A stretch of DNA of 15,722 bases. It comes from Pyrodictiaceae archaeon. Lineage in GTDB: Archaea; Thermoproteota; Thermoprotei_A; Sulfolobales; Pyrodictiaceae. Below, in pieces: positions 1-6,789 of the stretch; within the stretch, counting starts at the first letter, position 1, and the number at the start of each line of letters is the position of its first letter. Under the pieces are notes generated by a model. That model did no database searches. It saw only the letters and a program-made list of their open reading frames with translations, and was not told where the DNA came from. The stretch spans positions 1 through 15,722 of the forward strand of contig WAQM01000127.1 in assembly GCA_015520245.1 (NCBI GenBank). Reading direction: 5' to 3'. The translations under genes and the position numbers were made by a program.

Positions 1-133
1 ACCGTCACGTGGCCCACCGCGGCAGCCGAGAGCGGACGTAGTTAAAACGGGTGATTGCTGACGCGCGTGGCGGAGGCTGCTAAGCCGTTAATATCCGCTG
101 ACCTAAGCCGGTCCCGGCGAGCAGGTGCGCTCC
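1..133. other. Lead-in region before the first complete gene
   Basis: No gene can be assigned here. The first 45 bases are open in one frame and end at a TAA at 43-45, so the 3' end of an upstream gene is possible, but the tail is too short to recognise. AT-rich patches at 42-47 (TTAAAA) and 88-94 (TTAATAT) stand out in a GC-rich background. The second is well placed as a promoter for the membrane protein gene. Confidence 0.4.
88..94 (+). promoter_or_regulatory. Probable TATA box for the GT-C-like membrane protein
   Basis: TTAATAT is centred near 91. Archaeal transcription usually starts about 26 nt downstream of the TATA centre, which gives a start near 117 and a leader of about 17 nt. That leader would include the AGGTG Shine-Dalgarno at 123-127 and support the ATG at 134. 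Placement by spacing only; no BRE was evaluated. Confidence 0.45.
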
Positions 134-1429
134 ATGACGTCCATCCGCGAGCGCTGCCGCACGCTTGGCGCCTTCGCCTCTTATGCGCTCTCGCTCGTCA
201 CGTTCGTGAACGCCTACGACTACGCGGTCTTCAGGAATTGGGTGCTCGCGGCGCTAATGCTCGGCCTCCTCGACCTCTACGCGGGTTCAGCGATCTTCGG
301 CCACGCGTTCAGAGTTGTGTACCCGCCCCTCGCTCCATTGATGTTCGTGGCGTCGGCGCTAGCAGTAGTATGCTTGCAACCCCTGTACCTGCTGCCCTAC
401 TACCCTCCCCTCCTACTGCGCGTCGCAGTCAAGGCCCCCTTGCTAGCATCGGTCATTGTGCTCTACAAGGTGGTGGAGGCGCGGGTATCCCCGGAGGCAG
501 CACGCATGGTGGTTCTCAACGTATTGATGGTAGCGCTGGCTCACGCGTACGTCTTTGAGTACCCTGCGATCGCCCTACTCATGCTCGCGCTTTACGTTGC
601 ATCACCGATTGCATCAGCGGTTCTGCTGGCGCTGGCTACGATGTTGAAGCACAGTCTCGCCTTAGCCGCGCTGCCCATGCTGCTGTTCTTCCTAGCGCGT
701 GGCGCCGCTCAGGCGCTCAGGTACGTGGTGGCCTACGTAGCGACGGTATCTGCGGTGATGGCCCCGTTCGCCCTAGCTAACGGTTTGGGCATGTTGTTAT
801 CCTCGATGGTTGAATTCCACACTCTCAGGCCGCCGCAGGGCACCAACCTCTGGACCGCAGTGCTCGTCCTCAGCGGCTACGACGCGGGCCTGGCTACAAG
901 CATTTCGAGCTCGTGGCCTGCAGTACTGGCGGCGTTAGGGGGCCTAGCGCTCATTAGGATCGGACGGCCCAGGTCCATCGTTGATCTCGAACGGCTCACG
1001 GCCGCGCTGCTCGTATCGCTGCTCCTGTCCTCGAAGGTTCTGAACCCGCACTACATGCTATGGGCACTGCCGCTCATAGCGGTGCTGGCGTGGCGAGGCG
1101 CGATCAGCATGCGCGCCTATAGGGCTTACACGGCGGCCGGGCTTATCGAGCTGGCTTACCCGGTGTTCACGCTGTTCGGCGCCGCCGTCCTTAGGAGGCC
1201 CTTCTACATCGAGGAGGAGGCGCGCTGGATGCCGCCGGAAGAGGTCGAGAGGATAGTCAAGGGTGCATTTCCTGAGCTGATGCCAGCCATCCTAGAGCTT
1301 GTCCGCTCATCGCCGCTCTACATCCTCTTCGAGGTGGTCTACGACCAGTGGCACATCGTGCTCCCAGGCCTGGCGGCCGCTTACACGGTGCTGCTGGCCT
1401 ACGTGTACGTGGAACTTGTGAGGCGGTAG
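134..1429 (+). CDS. Polytopic membrane protein, GT-C glycosyltransferase-like (GT87/DUF2029 type)
   Basis: A protein of 431 residues made mostly of hydrophobic segments, probably about ten membrane helices. The pattern fits GT-C mannosyltransferases that use polyprenyl-phosphate sugars on the outer face of the membrane. An acidic residue follows the first helix (YDY, residues 28-30), where the family has its catalytic Asp. DLY and YPPLAP motifs follow, then RPPQGTNLW near the middle and [11 protein letters not shown] in a late helix, a typical GT87 signature. Family members are involved in cell-surface glycan or glycolipid synthesis, but substrate and linkage cannot be read from sequence. I chose ATG 134 over the in-frame GTG at 125 because AGGTG at 123-127 is a well-spaced ribosome site for it. 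The next gene starts 70 bases downstream in the same direction. Family assignment is by pattern; exact GT family is uncertain. Confidence 0.7.
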   Translation: MTSIRERCRTLGAFASYALSLVTFVNAYDYAVFRNWVLAALMLGLLDLYAGSAIFGHAFRVVYPPLAPLMFVASALAVVCLQPLYLLPYYPPLLLRVAVKAPLLASVIVLYKVVEARVSPEAARMVVLNVLMVALAHAYVFEYPAIALLMLALYVASPIASAVLLALATMLKHSLALAALPMLLFFLARGAAQALRYVVAYVATVSAVMAPFALANGLGMLLSSMVEFHTLRPPQGTNLWTAVLVLSGYDAGLATSISSSWPAVLAALGGLALIRIGRPRSIVDLERLTAALLVSLLLSSKVLNPHYMLWALPLIAVLAWRGAISMRAYRAYTAAGLIELAYPVFTLFGAAVLRRPFYIEEEARWMPPEEVERIVKGAFPELMPAILELVRSSPLYILFEVVYDQWHIVLPGLAAAYTVLLAYVYVELVRR

Positions 1430-1445
1430 GCCGCCCGGCTACGAG

Positions 1446-1513
1446 TCGAAAGCACTAAGCCCTCCCACTCGCCGCCGAACGCCCGGCGGGTGGTGGGCAT
1501 TGAGTGCTTTCGA
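1446..1513 (+). promoter_or_regulatory. Long hairpin enclosing the pyrophosphatase ribosome site and start codon
   Basis: TCGAAAGCACT at 1446-1456 is the exact reverse complement of AGTGCTTTCGA at 1503-1513. Inside this 11-bp stem the arms continue to pair with minor bulges: 1459-1465 with 1492-1498, and 1467-1473 with 1485-1491, including one G-T wobble, closing on a loop at about 1474-1484. The right half carries the GGTGG ribosome site, the TTG start and codons 2-5 of ppa. If it forms in RNA it would hide the initiation region. It may instead help end the upstream transcript. Pairing was read by eye; no folding energy was computed. Confidence 0.55.
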
Positions 1514-2042
1514 GCGTATAGGCCCAGGCCCTAAGGCGCCCGAGGAGATCAACGTCGTGATCGAGATACCAATGGGCAGCAACGTCAAGTACGAGATGGA
1601 TAAGGAGACGGGCGTTGTGTTCGTCGACCGATTCCTCTACACCGCGATGGTGTACCCCTTCAACTACGGCTTCGTGCCGGGCACCCTGGAGGAGGATGGC
1701 GACCCAGTCGACGTGCTCGTGATCTCGAGCCAGCCCGTGCACCCGGGCGCGGTGATAAGGGCTAGGCCGGTAGGGCTGCTCGAGATGGAGGACGAAGAGG
1801 GCCCCGACAGCAAGGTGATAGCCGTACCGGTCGAGAAGCTCGACCCTACCTACGCGAACGTACGCGACGTCAAAGACCTTCCCGAGGCGCTGAGGGAGAG
1901 AATCAAGCACTTCTTCGAACACTACAAGGAGCTCGAGCCCGGCAAGTGGGTCAAGGTCACGGGCTGGAAGGGGGCAGACGAGGCTAAACGCAAGATCGTT
2001 GAGGCGATCGAAAGGTACCGCAGAGAGAAGGCCAAGCGCTAA
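1500..2042 (+). CDS. ppa: Inorganic pyrophosphatase, family I (soluble)
   Basis: Hydrolyses pyrophosphate to two phosphates in the cytoplasm, pulling PPi-releasing biosynthetic reactions forward. At 180 residues it has the usual prokaryotic family I length. The active-site set is intact: K30, E32, R44, Y56, then the signature DGDPVDV with D66, D68 and D71, then D98, D103 and K105, and the [10 protein letters not shown] segment that supplies the late Tyr-Lys pair. The start is TTG at 1500, preceded by GGTGG repeats at 1489-1497. No other in-frame start gives a family-like N-terminus. The start lies inside a long inverted repeat, which may control translation. It sits close to the CoA genes, two of whose enzymes release PPi, but that functional link is inference. 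Confidence 0.97.
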   Translation: MSAFERIGPGPKAPEEINVVIEIPMGSNVKYEMDKETGVVFVDRFLYTAMVYPFNYGFVPGTLEEDGDPVDVLVISSQPVHPGAVIRARPVGLLEMEDEEGPDSKVIAVPVEKLDPTYANVRDVKDLPEALRERIKHFFEHYKELEPGKWVKVTGWKGADEAKRKIVEAIERYRREKAKR

Positions 2043-2057
2043 GCCCATATTGTGGTG

Positions 2058-2083
2058 CCGGTGGCGGCTACCGCACCCACCGG
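2058..2083 (+). repeat. Hairpin between the pyrophosphatase and DUF89 genes
   Basis: CCGGTGG at 2058-2064 pairs exactly with CCACCGG at 2077-2083, and an inner CGG/CCG at 2065-2067 and 2071-2073 can extend it. It lies 16 bases after the ppa stop and before the DUF89 ribosome site. No T-run follows, so it does not look like a standard archaeal terminator; an mRNA-processing or stability element is possible. Confidence 0.4.
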
Positions 2084-2110
2084 GCGCGCCGCCGGAGGCA
2101 CGGCAAGGAG

Positions 2111-3052
2111 TTGAAAGCAAGGCCTGCCTGCGCTGCGTGCCTACTCCTCAGGAGAGCTTTTGAGCTAGAGCACCTGCGCGGAGGCGAGGCTGCGGGCCTG
2201 TCGTGGTTCCGCTCGATAATCGAGACCGCAGGCCTCTACTTCGGCCCCGACATCGAGGTCGCGACCCTGGCGTCAATGACCTTCAAGAGGTTGAAGTCAT
2301 TACTTAAGGACGACGATCCCTACCGCGAGGTCAAGAGGAGGGAGCTTGACCTAGCTAAGGAGACTGCCGAGAGGCTCAGGGACATCATACTCAAGGAAGC
2401 CGACGAGAGAGCCAGGTTAGCGATGGCACTCAAGGTGGCCGCATACGCAACATTGGCCGAGCGCGGCCTCAATAACTTCAGCATGGGCTACGCTGCGGCC
2501 CTGAAGGTAGTCGGGGGTGTGGACGCTATGCTGTCGATGCTGGGCGTCCGTGAGGGTAGAATGGACGCCGATAAAGTCTACGAGTATCTGAAGCGGCGGA
2601 GCAGCGCCACGGTATACTACTTGCTAGGCACGGTTGTTGAGCTGCCCTTCGACATCATAGCACTGGACGTCCTCAGAGACGTCTTCGCAGCCTATGTGGT
2701 AGCGGTCGTCAGGAGCGGTGCGTACGAGGATTACGTCACGGCAAGGGAGGCCGAGGAGGTGGGTCTCGAGGATCACGTCGACGAGGTGGTGGAGACGGGC
2801 TCTGATGCCGTAACCGTGACCCTCGAGGAATCGAGCACGCTCTTCGCGTCGATGGCGTCGAGCGACCTTGTAGTAGTTAAGGGTGAATTGCAGTCCCTTT
2901 ACATGATGAACAACCCTCCTGGCCCTCCGCTGCTCCTGCTCGTCTCAACCCGCTGCCCCATCGCGGCCGCCGCGCTCGGCGTGCGCGAGGACACCGTTAA
3001 CGTGCTGTTCGTGGAGCAGAGGCGCAGGCGTCCTAGCGGTCAGCCAGGATAG
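2111..3052 (+). CDS. DUF89 (ARMT1-like) family protein with a degenerate metal site
   Basis: A 313-residue protein of the DUF89 family, whose characterised members are metal-dependent phosphatases proposed to clear damaged or excess phosphometabolites. Family marks are an N-terminal CxxC (C7, C10), DDDPYREVK at 67-75, a VKG near 256-258 matching the family KGQ.N segment, and TRCPIAAAALGV at 280-291. The conserved DN(x)GE segment that supplies the metal-binding Asp-Asn pair reads GTVVE at 173-177, although the FD that follows is kept at 180-181. The later IND segment reads YED, keeping one Asp (D207), and the GN.ID segment is also altered. It may therefore be inactive, use another metal site, or be a binding protein. 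The start is TTG 2111, with GGAGG at 2094-2098. It is co-directional with ppa and convergent with the CoA operon. Confidence 0.72.
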   Translation: MKARPACAACLLLRRAFELEHLRGGEAAGLSWFRSIIETAGLYFGPDIEVATLASMTFKRLKSLLKDDDPYREVKRRELDLAKETAERLRDIILKEADERARLAMALKVAAYATLAERGLNNFSMGYAAALKVVGGVDAMLSMLGVREGRMDADKVYEYLKRRSSATVYYLLGTVVELPFDIIALDVLRDVFAAYVVAVVRSGAYEDYVTAREAEEVGLEDHVDEVVETGSDAVTVTLEESSTLFASMASSDLVVVKGELQSLYMMNNPPGPPLLLLVSTRCPIAAAALGVREDTVNVLFVEQRRRRPSGQPG

Positions 3053-3085
3053 GAGTCATCATGGTGTCAGCCGGGGTCCTCTCAA

Positions 3086-3862
3086 TCATCCGGGTTCGAG
3101 GGCGAGCCTCCGCGACGCAAGCTCCCTCAAGCGGGAGGCTATGTAGTCAACTACCTCCCTCAGCACCGCGTCGTTATCGTAGCTCTTCAGGATCGCTTCA
3201 AGCTCCTCCCTCCTGAGCCTCCTGAGCTCGTTAACTGCGTCGACGAGCCTCGGCAGCGCCCGCACGATGTTGTCAACAATCGTTATTGAGGCCGTGCGCG
3301 CGGTCCTCGACAGCGGGTTGAGGTCTATGGCTATCACGATCTTGCCCATGCGCCTTAGCGCCTGGGTTCTGTCCCCGTCCTCTAGCGCTACCAGCACGAC
3401 GTCGGCCGATAGTATGCCTTCAGGGCTCGCTCTAGCCCGCGGGTGGTCGAGGCCGGGTATGGCGGGCCTGGCGTCTTCAAGGCCTAGCACGCGTTCGGCG
3501 CCAACAGCGGTTAGGTGCCTAGCTATGCGCTTCGCCCTGTCGAGGCTCCAGTGGAACAAGTTGACCTCGATCTTGGCTCCTGTGGCCTTCGCAAGCTCGA
3601 CCACGTGCCTCGCGGCTAGGGCTGCAACGTTACCGTTCACTGAGATGACGGGGTTCCGGGCCAGGAGCAGGGCAGCGGCTGCCGCTCTAATGGCCTTGAG
3701 CGCGGGGGGTATCGTGGTCTCGCCGAGCAAGTAGTCGAAGCACTCACCCCGACCGTGCGCTATGAGGCCTTGGGGTACGACGATCCCCTCCCTCAGACCC
3801 TCGACGAGCTTCTCACGGGTCACGAGGCTCCAGTAGCGCGGGTGGCTCCTGGGGATCCGCAA
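3086..3862 (-). CDS. 4-phosphopantoate--beta-alanine ligase (archaeal phosphopantothenate synthetase)
   Basis: Joins 4-phosphopantoate and beta-alanine with ATP, giving 4'-phosphopantothenate, AMP and PPi; this is the archaeal replacement for the bacterial PanC/CoaA order. The 258-residue protein opens with the family signature IPRSHPRYWSL, then GLIAHGRGE at 32-40 and FDYLLGE, then PVISVNGNVAAL at 71-82 and NLFH at 101-104. The start is TTG at 3862, with GGTGA a few bases upstream; the conserved block begins at residue 3, so no later start is possible. Its first 43 bases overlap the end of the pantoate kinase gene, indicating one transcript and probably coupled translation. It is the last gene of the coaBC-PoK-PPS operon and ends 33 bases from the convergent DUF89 gene. 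Confidence 0.95.
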   Translation of the reverse strand: MRIPRSHPRYWSLVTREKLVEGLREGIVVPQGLIAHGRGECFDYLLGETTIPPALKAIRAAAAALLLARNPVISVNGNVAALAARHVVELAKATGAKIEVNLFHWSLDRAKRIARHLTAVGAERVLGLEDARPAIPGLDHPRARASPEGILSADVVLVALEDGDRTQALRRMGKIVIAIDLNPLSRTARTASITIVDNIVRALPRLVDAVNELRRLRREELEAILKSYDNDAVLREVVDYIASRLRELASRRLALEPG

Positions 3863-4701
3863 GGCCTCACCCGCGCCGGGGCGCTCGCGACGCGCTCCAC
3901 GGAGATCCAGCGCGGTCTCAACCCTAATACCCTAAGCTCCCCCGCAACATCGTCGTGGGCCCCCCTCTCAGGCACGACCACTAGGACCCCCTTCTTGACG
4001 TACCAGCCTACGGCCGCGCCGCGTGCCACGAGTCTATCAAGGGCTGAGGCTACGTTGTGGCTGACGAAGCCGACAGCCAGGGAGAACCTCCTCGCCTCTT
4101 CGAGGAAGGTCTCGAGCCCAGGCGCATCGAGCACCTTCACGAAGGACTTGATCCCCTCCATCGCTATGAGTTCTGCCGCCCTGGCGTGAACGTGACGGGT
4201 CTCCTCCGTGCGCAGCACGGCTGTAACAACGTGGCTTGCCTTCACGGGGAGCGACAGCAGGCGGCCTACCCCCGGCGCGCCCGGCACGATGCGCACCTCC
4301 AACATGCGGCCCTCGTACTGGGCTAGGACGTCGCCTAACCCGGTGCCAGCTACCACCTCGGCCGCGTGCGCCAGCCTGGCGGCGGTTTCGAGGCTCGCGC
4401 CCGCCGCGGCGGCTATCGCCAGCGACGAGGCCAAGGTCACGGCGCCGCTGACTCCGTACCCCGCGCCCAGGGGGCGTGGGACGGTCACGCGAAGCCTACC
4501 GTGGAGGACGAGGCCTTTGGACCTCAGTAGCGAGAGAAGCACGTCCAGCGTCGATGGCTTAGGCCCAACTACCTCCACGGCGAGGCGCATCCCGCCCGGG
4601 CGGAACTCCGCCCGCACGGGGGGTTCCAGCAGGAGGCCGGCGCCGAGGCTGCCGGACGCTAAGGGGTCCTCCAGCATAAAGGGAACCCAAAAACCAGTCA
4701 C
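3820..4701 (-). CDS. Pantoate kinase (archaeal PoK, GHMP kinase family)
   Basis: Phosphorylates pantoate to 4-phosphopantoate with ATP, the substrate of the next gene in the operon. The start is GTG at 4701, whose last bases overlap the coaBC stop as GTGA. The protein then begins VTGFWVPF, matching the family start, and has 293 residues. A longer reading from 4794 adds 31 residues unlike the family, inside coaBC. Visible features are GSLGAG near residues 17-22, the GHMP ATP-binding loop PLGAGYGVSGA at about 77-87 (the family glycine-rich motif with Tyr and Val substitutions), and GTGLGD at about 119-124. The C-terminal part is the usual GHMP ACT-like fold region and runs 43 bases into the downstream ligase gene. 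An archaeal kinase in a run of CoA genes supports pantoate over homoserine or mevalonate. Confidence 0.92.
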   Translation of the reverse strand: MTGFWVPFMLEDPLASGSLGAGLLLEPPVRAEFRPGGMRLAVEVVGPKPSTLDVLLSLLRSKGLVLHGRLRVTVPRPLGAGYGVSGAVTLASSLAIAAAAGASLETAARLAHAAEVVAGTGLGDVLAQYEGRMLEVRIVPGAPGVGRLLSLPVKASHVVTAVLRTEETRHVHARAAELIAMEGIKSFVKVLDAPGLETFLEEARRFSLAVGFVSHNVASALDRLVARGAAVGWYVKKGVLVVVPERGAHDDVAGELRVLGLRPRWISVERVASAPARVRPCGSPGATRATGAS

Positions 4702-6041
4702 GTGGAGCGGGACCTCAGCTTCCCAGCAACCAGTGTCCTCGCCACGTCCAGTATCCTGCGGGCTACCATGCGCTTCGGAAGCCGCGGTACCCATAGCCTC
4801 TCACCGTCCTTCGTGATTACCACCACCTCGTTATACGGGGAGCGGAACCCAACATCCCCCCTCGACACGTCGTTCGCTACGATAGCGTCGACGCCGTAGT
4901 CGCTGAGCTTCTGCTGAGCCCGTGCTACAAGCTCCTCCGCGGACCCCACCGTCTCGGCGGCGAACGCGACGTGCACGGTCCTCGGGCTGGCAGCTACCGC
5001 CTCCTTAACAACCTTACGTGTGGGCACCAGCTCGAGCTGCAGCCCCCCGCGTCTCGACGGGATCTTGGAGTCGGCGGTCTTCGATGGCTTGAAGTCGGCT
5101 ACGGCCGCGGCGTATATAGCTACGTGGTAACTCCGCTTACCAAGCGCCTCAACGACTCTCTCCGCCATCTCGTCGGCCGAGACCACGGCAACTCTCTCGG
5201 CAACGCCGTGGAGGCTCACACACGTCGCCAGGGGGCCGTGGATGAGGGTCACGTGGGCCCCACGGTAGGACGCCTCGAGCGCCAGCGACACGCCCATCAG
5301 CCCCGTGGATGGGTTCGTGATTATCCTCACGGGGTCCAGGCGCTCCCACGTGGGCCCGGCTGTGACCAGCACGTTAATGTTGCGGTAGTCAAGCCCCCGC
5401 GCGATAACGGCCTCGGCCCACCACGCGATGTTGTCCACCGGCGGCAGCTTGGCCCTGCCACCTTCGAGGATAGGCTCCATCAGCACTAGACCTTCAGCCT
5501 CGAGCATGCCGCGAAGCTTGCTGCTGAACCTCCTCCACATGCCGCCGTGCATAACCGGCACGGCTAGGACCGGCTTACCGAGACCCAGCATCTCTTGCGC
5601 TAGCGCCGTTAGCGCGTTGTCGGCGCGGCCGGCCGCTATGTCGGCTAGCGTGTTGAGCGTGGCGGGCGCTATGATCAGTGCGTCGAAGTCGCGTGCTAAG
5701 GCCACGTGCTCTGTCTGGCCCGTGAGCTCTACCACAACCGGCATCCCGGTGGCCCACTCGAACATCGTGGGGGAGATCAGCTTGGCGGCCTCGGGCGTCA
5801 TGACAACCCTCACGATGGCACCCATTCTCATGAGCTTGCGAGCGAGGTCTATGGCGCGGTACGCGGCAGCACTAGCTGTCACCCCGAGGACCACCCTGCG
5901 CCCTTCGATATCGCTCTCCTCCTCGCCGATGATCTCGCTGCTCACGTGGTGCTCAGCCCATATAAAGGGCGAGGCCACCTTCGGCACCGGCTGGCACTGG
6001 TGCTGAGGGGCCCTTAATCGGCTAGCGAGGGGCGACGCCAT
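4698..6041 (-). CDS. coaBC: Bifunctional phosphopantothenoylcysteine decarboxylase / phosphopantothenate--cysteine ligase
   Basis: Makes 4'-phosphopantetheine in two steps: the CoaB half joins cysteine to phosphopantothenate using CTP, and the FMN-dependent CoaC half decarboxylates the product. CoaC comes first: LGVTASAAAY at 52-61, the catalytic His in TEHVAL (H112), and APATLNTLADI at 125-135. The bacterial catalytic-clamp Cys is absent (LEGGRAKLP), as in other archaeal enzymes I recall. CoaB follows: LVTAGPTWERLDPVR at 225-239, NPSTGLMG for the usual NxSSGxMG, AAAVADFKPS at 311-320, and a lysine in DSKIPS. The start is uncertain. ATG 6041 is the longest reading, but conserved sequence begins near residue 31 (HVSSEIIG), so GTG at 5978 or 5945 is equally likely. 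It heads the CoA operon. Confidence 0.93.
   Translation of the reverse strand: MASPLASRLRAPQHQCQPVPKVASPFIWAEHHVSSEIIGEEESDIEGRRVVLGVTASAAAYRAIDLARKLMRMGAIVRVVMTPEAAKLISPTMFEWATGMPVVVELTGQTEHVALARDFDALIIAPATLNTLADIAAGRADNALTALAQEMLGLGKPVLAVPVMHGGMWRRFSSKLRGMLEAEGLVLMEPILEGGRAKLPPVDNIAWWAEAVIARGLDYRNINVLVTAGPTWERLDPVRIITNPSTGLMGVSLALEASYRGAHVTLIHGPLATCVSLHGVAERVAVVSADEMAERVVEALGKRSYHVAIYAAAVADFKPSKTADSKIPSRRGGLQLELVPTRKVVKEAVAASPRTVHVAFAAETVGSAEELVARAQQKLSDYGVDAIVANDVSRGDVGFRSPYNEVVVITKDGERLWVPRLPKRMVARRILDVARTLVAGKLRSRST
5959..5967 (-). promoter_or_regulatory. Possible TATA box for the CoA operon
   Basis: On the minus strand this reads CTTTATATG, the most TATA-like string upstream of the conserved part of coaBC. 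Transcription would start near 5936, which is downstream of all three proposed starts (6041, 5978, 5945) and would leave only the GTG at 5894. That conflicts with the conserved HVSSEIIG segment being translated, so it may be chance. Confidence 0.3.
6013..6018 (+). promoter_or_regulatory. Weak TATA-like element for the radical SAM gene
   Basis: CTTAAT is centred about 27 bases upstream of the GTG at 6043, the spacing expected for a leaderless archaeal transcript. No Shine-Dalgarno sequence precedes the GTG, which fits leaderless initiation. The element is only a partial match. Confidence 0.3.
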
Positions 6042-6042
6042 A

Positions 6043-6783
6043 GTGAGGGAATTGCGAGGCTACGACCCCGTGGAGTTAAGCAGCGCGCTGGAGAGGGTGG
6101 TCGCGCGCGGCCGAAACCGGAAGTATTATAGGTTCAGGCCGGCGCGCTTCTACGGCGGCATAGCTACTGGTGACGTCGTCGGGTGTAACCTTCGGTGCGC
6201 GTTCTGCTGGAGCGGTAGGCCCCGCGACGATCCGACCGTAGGCTCATGGTTCTCAAGCGAGGAGGCCTACCTTAAGCTCAAGGCTATAGCCGAGTTGCAC
6301 AGATTCACGCGTTTGAGACTCTCGGGAGGCGAGCCCACCATAGGCAAGGAGCATCTGCTCGGCCTCCTCGAGGCGGTGGAAGCGGACGGCAGGTTCACGT
6401 TCATACTCGAGACCAACGGCATCCTGATAGGCTACGACCCTGGCTACGCGAGGAGCCTCGCCCGGTACGCCTCTGTTCACGTGAGGGTGTCAGTGAAGGC
6501 GTGCAGCCCAGACCTCTTCACGCGCATTACGGCCGCTAAGCCGGAGGCCTTCGATCTCGTGCTAAATGCTATCAAGAGGCTGAGCGATTACGGCGTTAGC
6601 TTTCACGTAGCTATAGTTGCTAGCTTCGGCGACGAGAGGTGCTGGGCCTCCTTCTTCGAGAGACTGGCCGAAATCGCAGGTCGGGAGGTCTTGAGTAACG
6701 TCGAGCCCGAGGTGGTAAGGCTTTACCCTCATGTGGTCAAGAGGCTCAGGGCTCGGGGGATATGGCCTCACACGTACTATTAA
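6043..6783 (+). CDS. Radical SAM domain protein of unknown substrate
   Basis: A 246-residue radical SAM enzyme. C48, C52 and C55 form the CxxxCxxC motif (GCNLRCAFCWS) that holds the [4Fe-4S] cluster which splits S-adenosylmethionine. The SAM-binding GGEP lies at 95-98, and ILETNG at 121-126 is the next conserved strand. No C-terminal SPASM or second cluster motif is visible; the remaining cysteines, C154 and C200, are isolated. The short single-domain build resembles the MoaA/PflA-activase-like group found widely in archaea without a known product. The GTG start at 6043 is 1 base from the longest coaBC reading on the other strand, a compact divergent pair. The gene ends 6 bases before the convergent tmcA stop. 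I cannot name the reaction; tRNA or cofactor modification are only possibilities. Confidence 0.88.
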   Translation: MRELRGYDPVELSSALERVVARGRNRKYYRFRPARFYGGIATGDVVGCNLRCAFCWSGRPRDDPTVGSWFSSEEAYLKLKAIAELHRFTRLRLSGGEPTIGKEHLLGLLEAVEADGRFTFILETNGILIGYDPGYARSLARYASVHVRVSVKACSPDLFTRITAAKPEAFDLVLNAIKRLSDYGVSFHVAIVASFGDERCWASFFERLAEIAGREVLSNVEPEVVRLYPHVVKRLRARGIWPHTYY

Positions 6784-6789
6784 GCAGCG

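Noticed and set aside
1455..2120. Long minus-strand frame of 221 codons opposite ppa
   Set aside because: It lies antisense to a fully conserved pyrophosphatase and its translation shows no family pattern; a by-product of GC-rich codon use.
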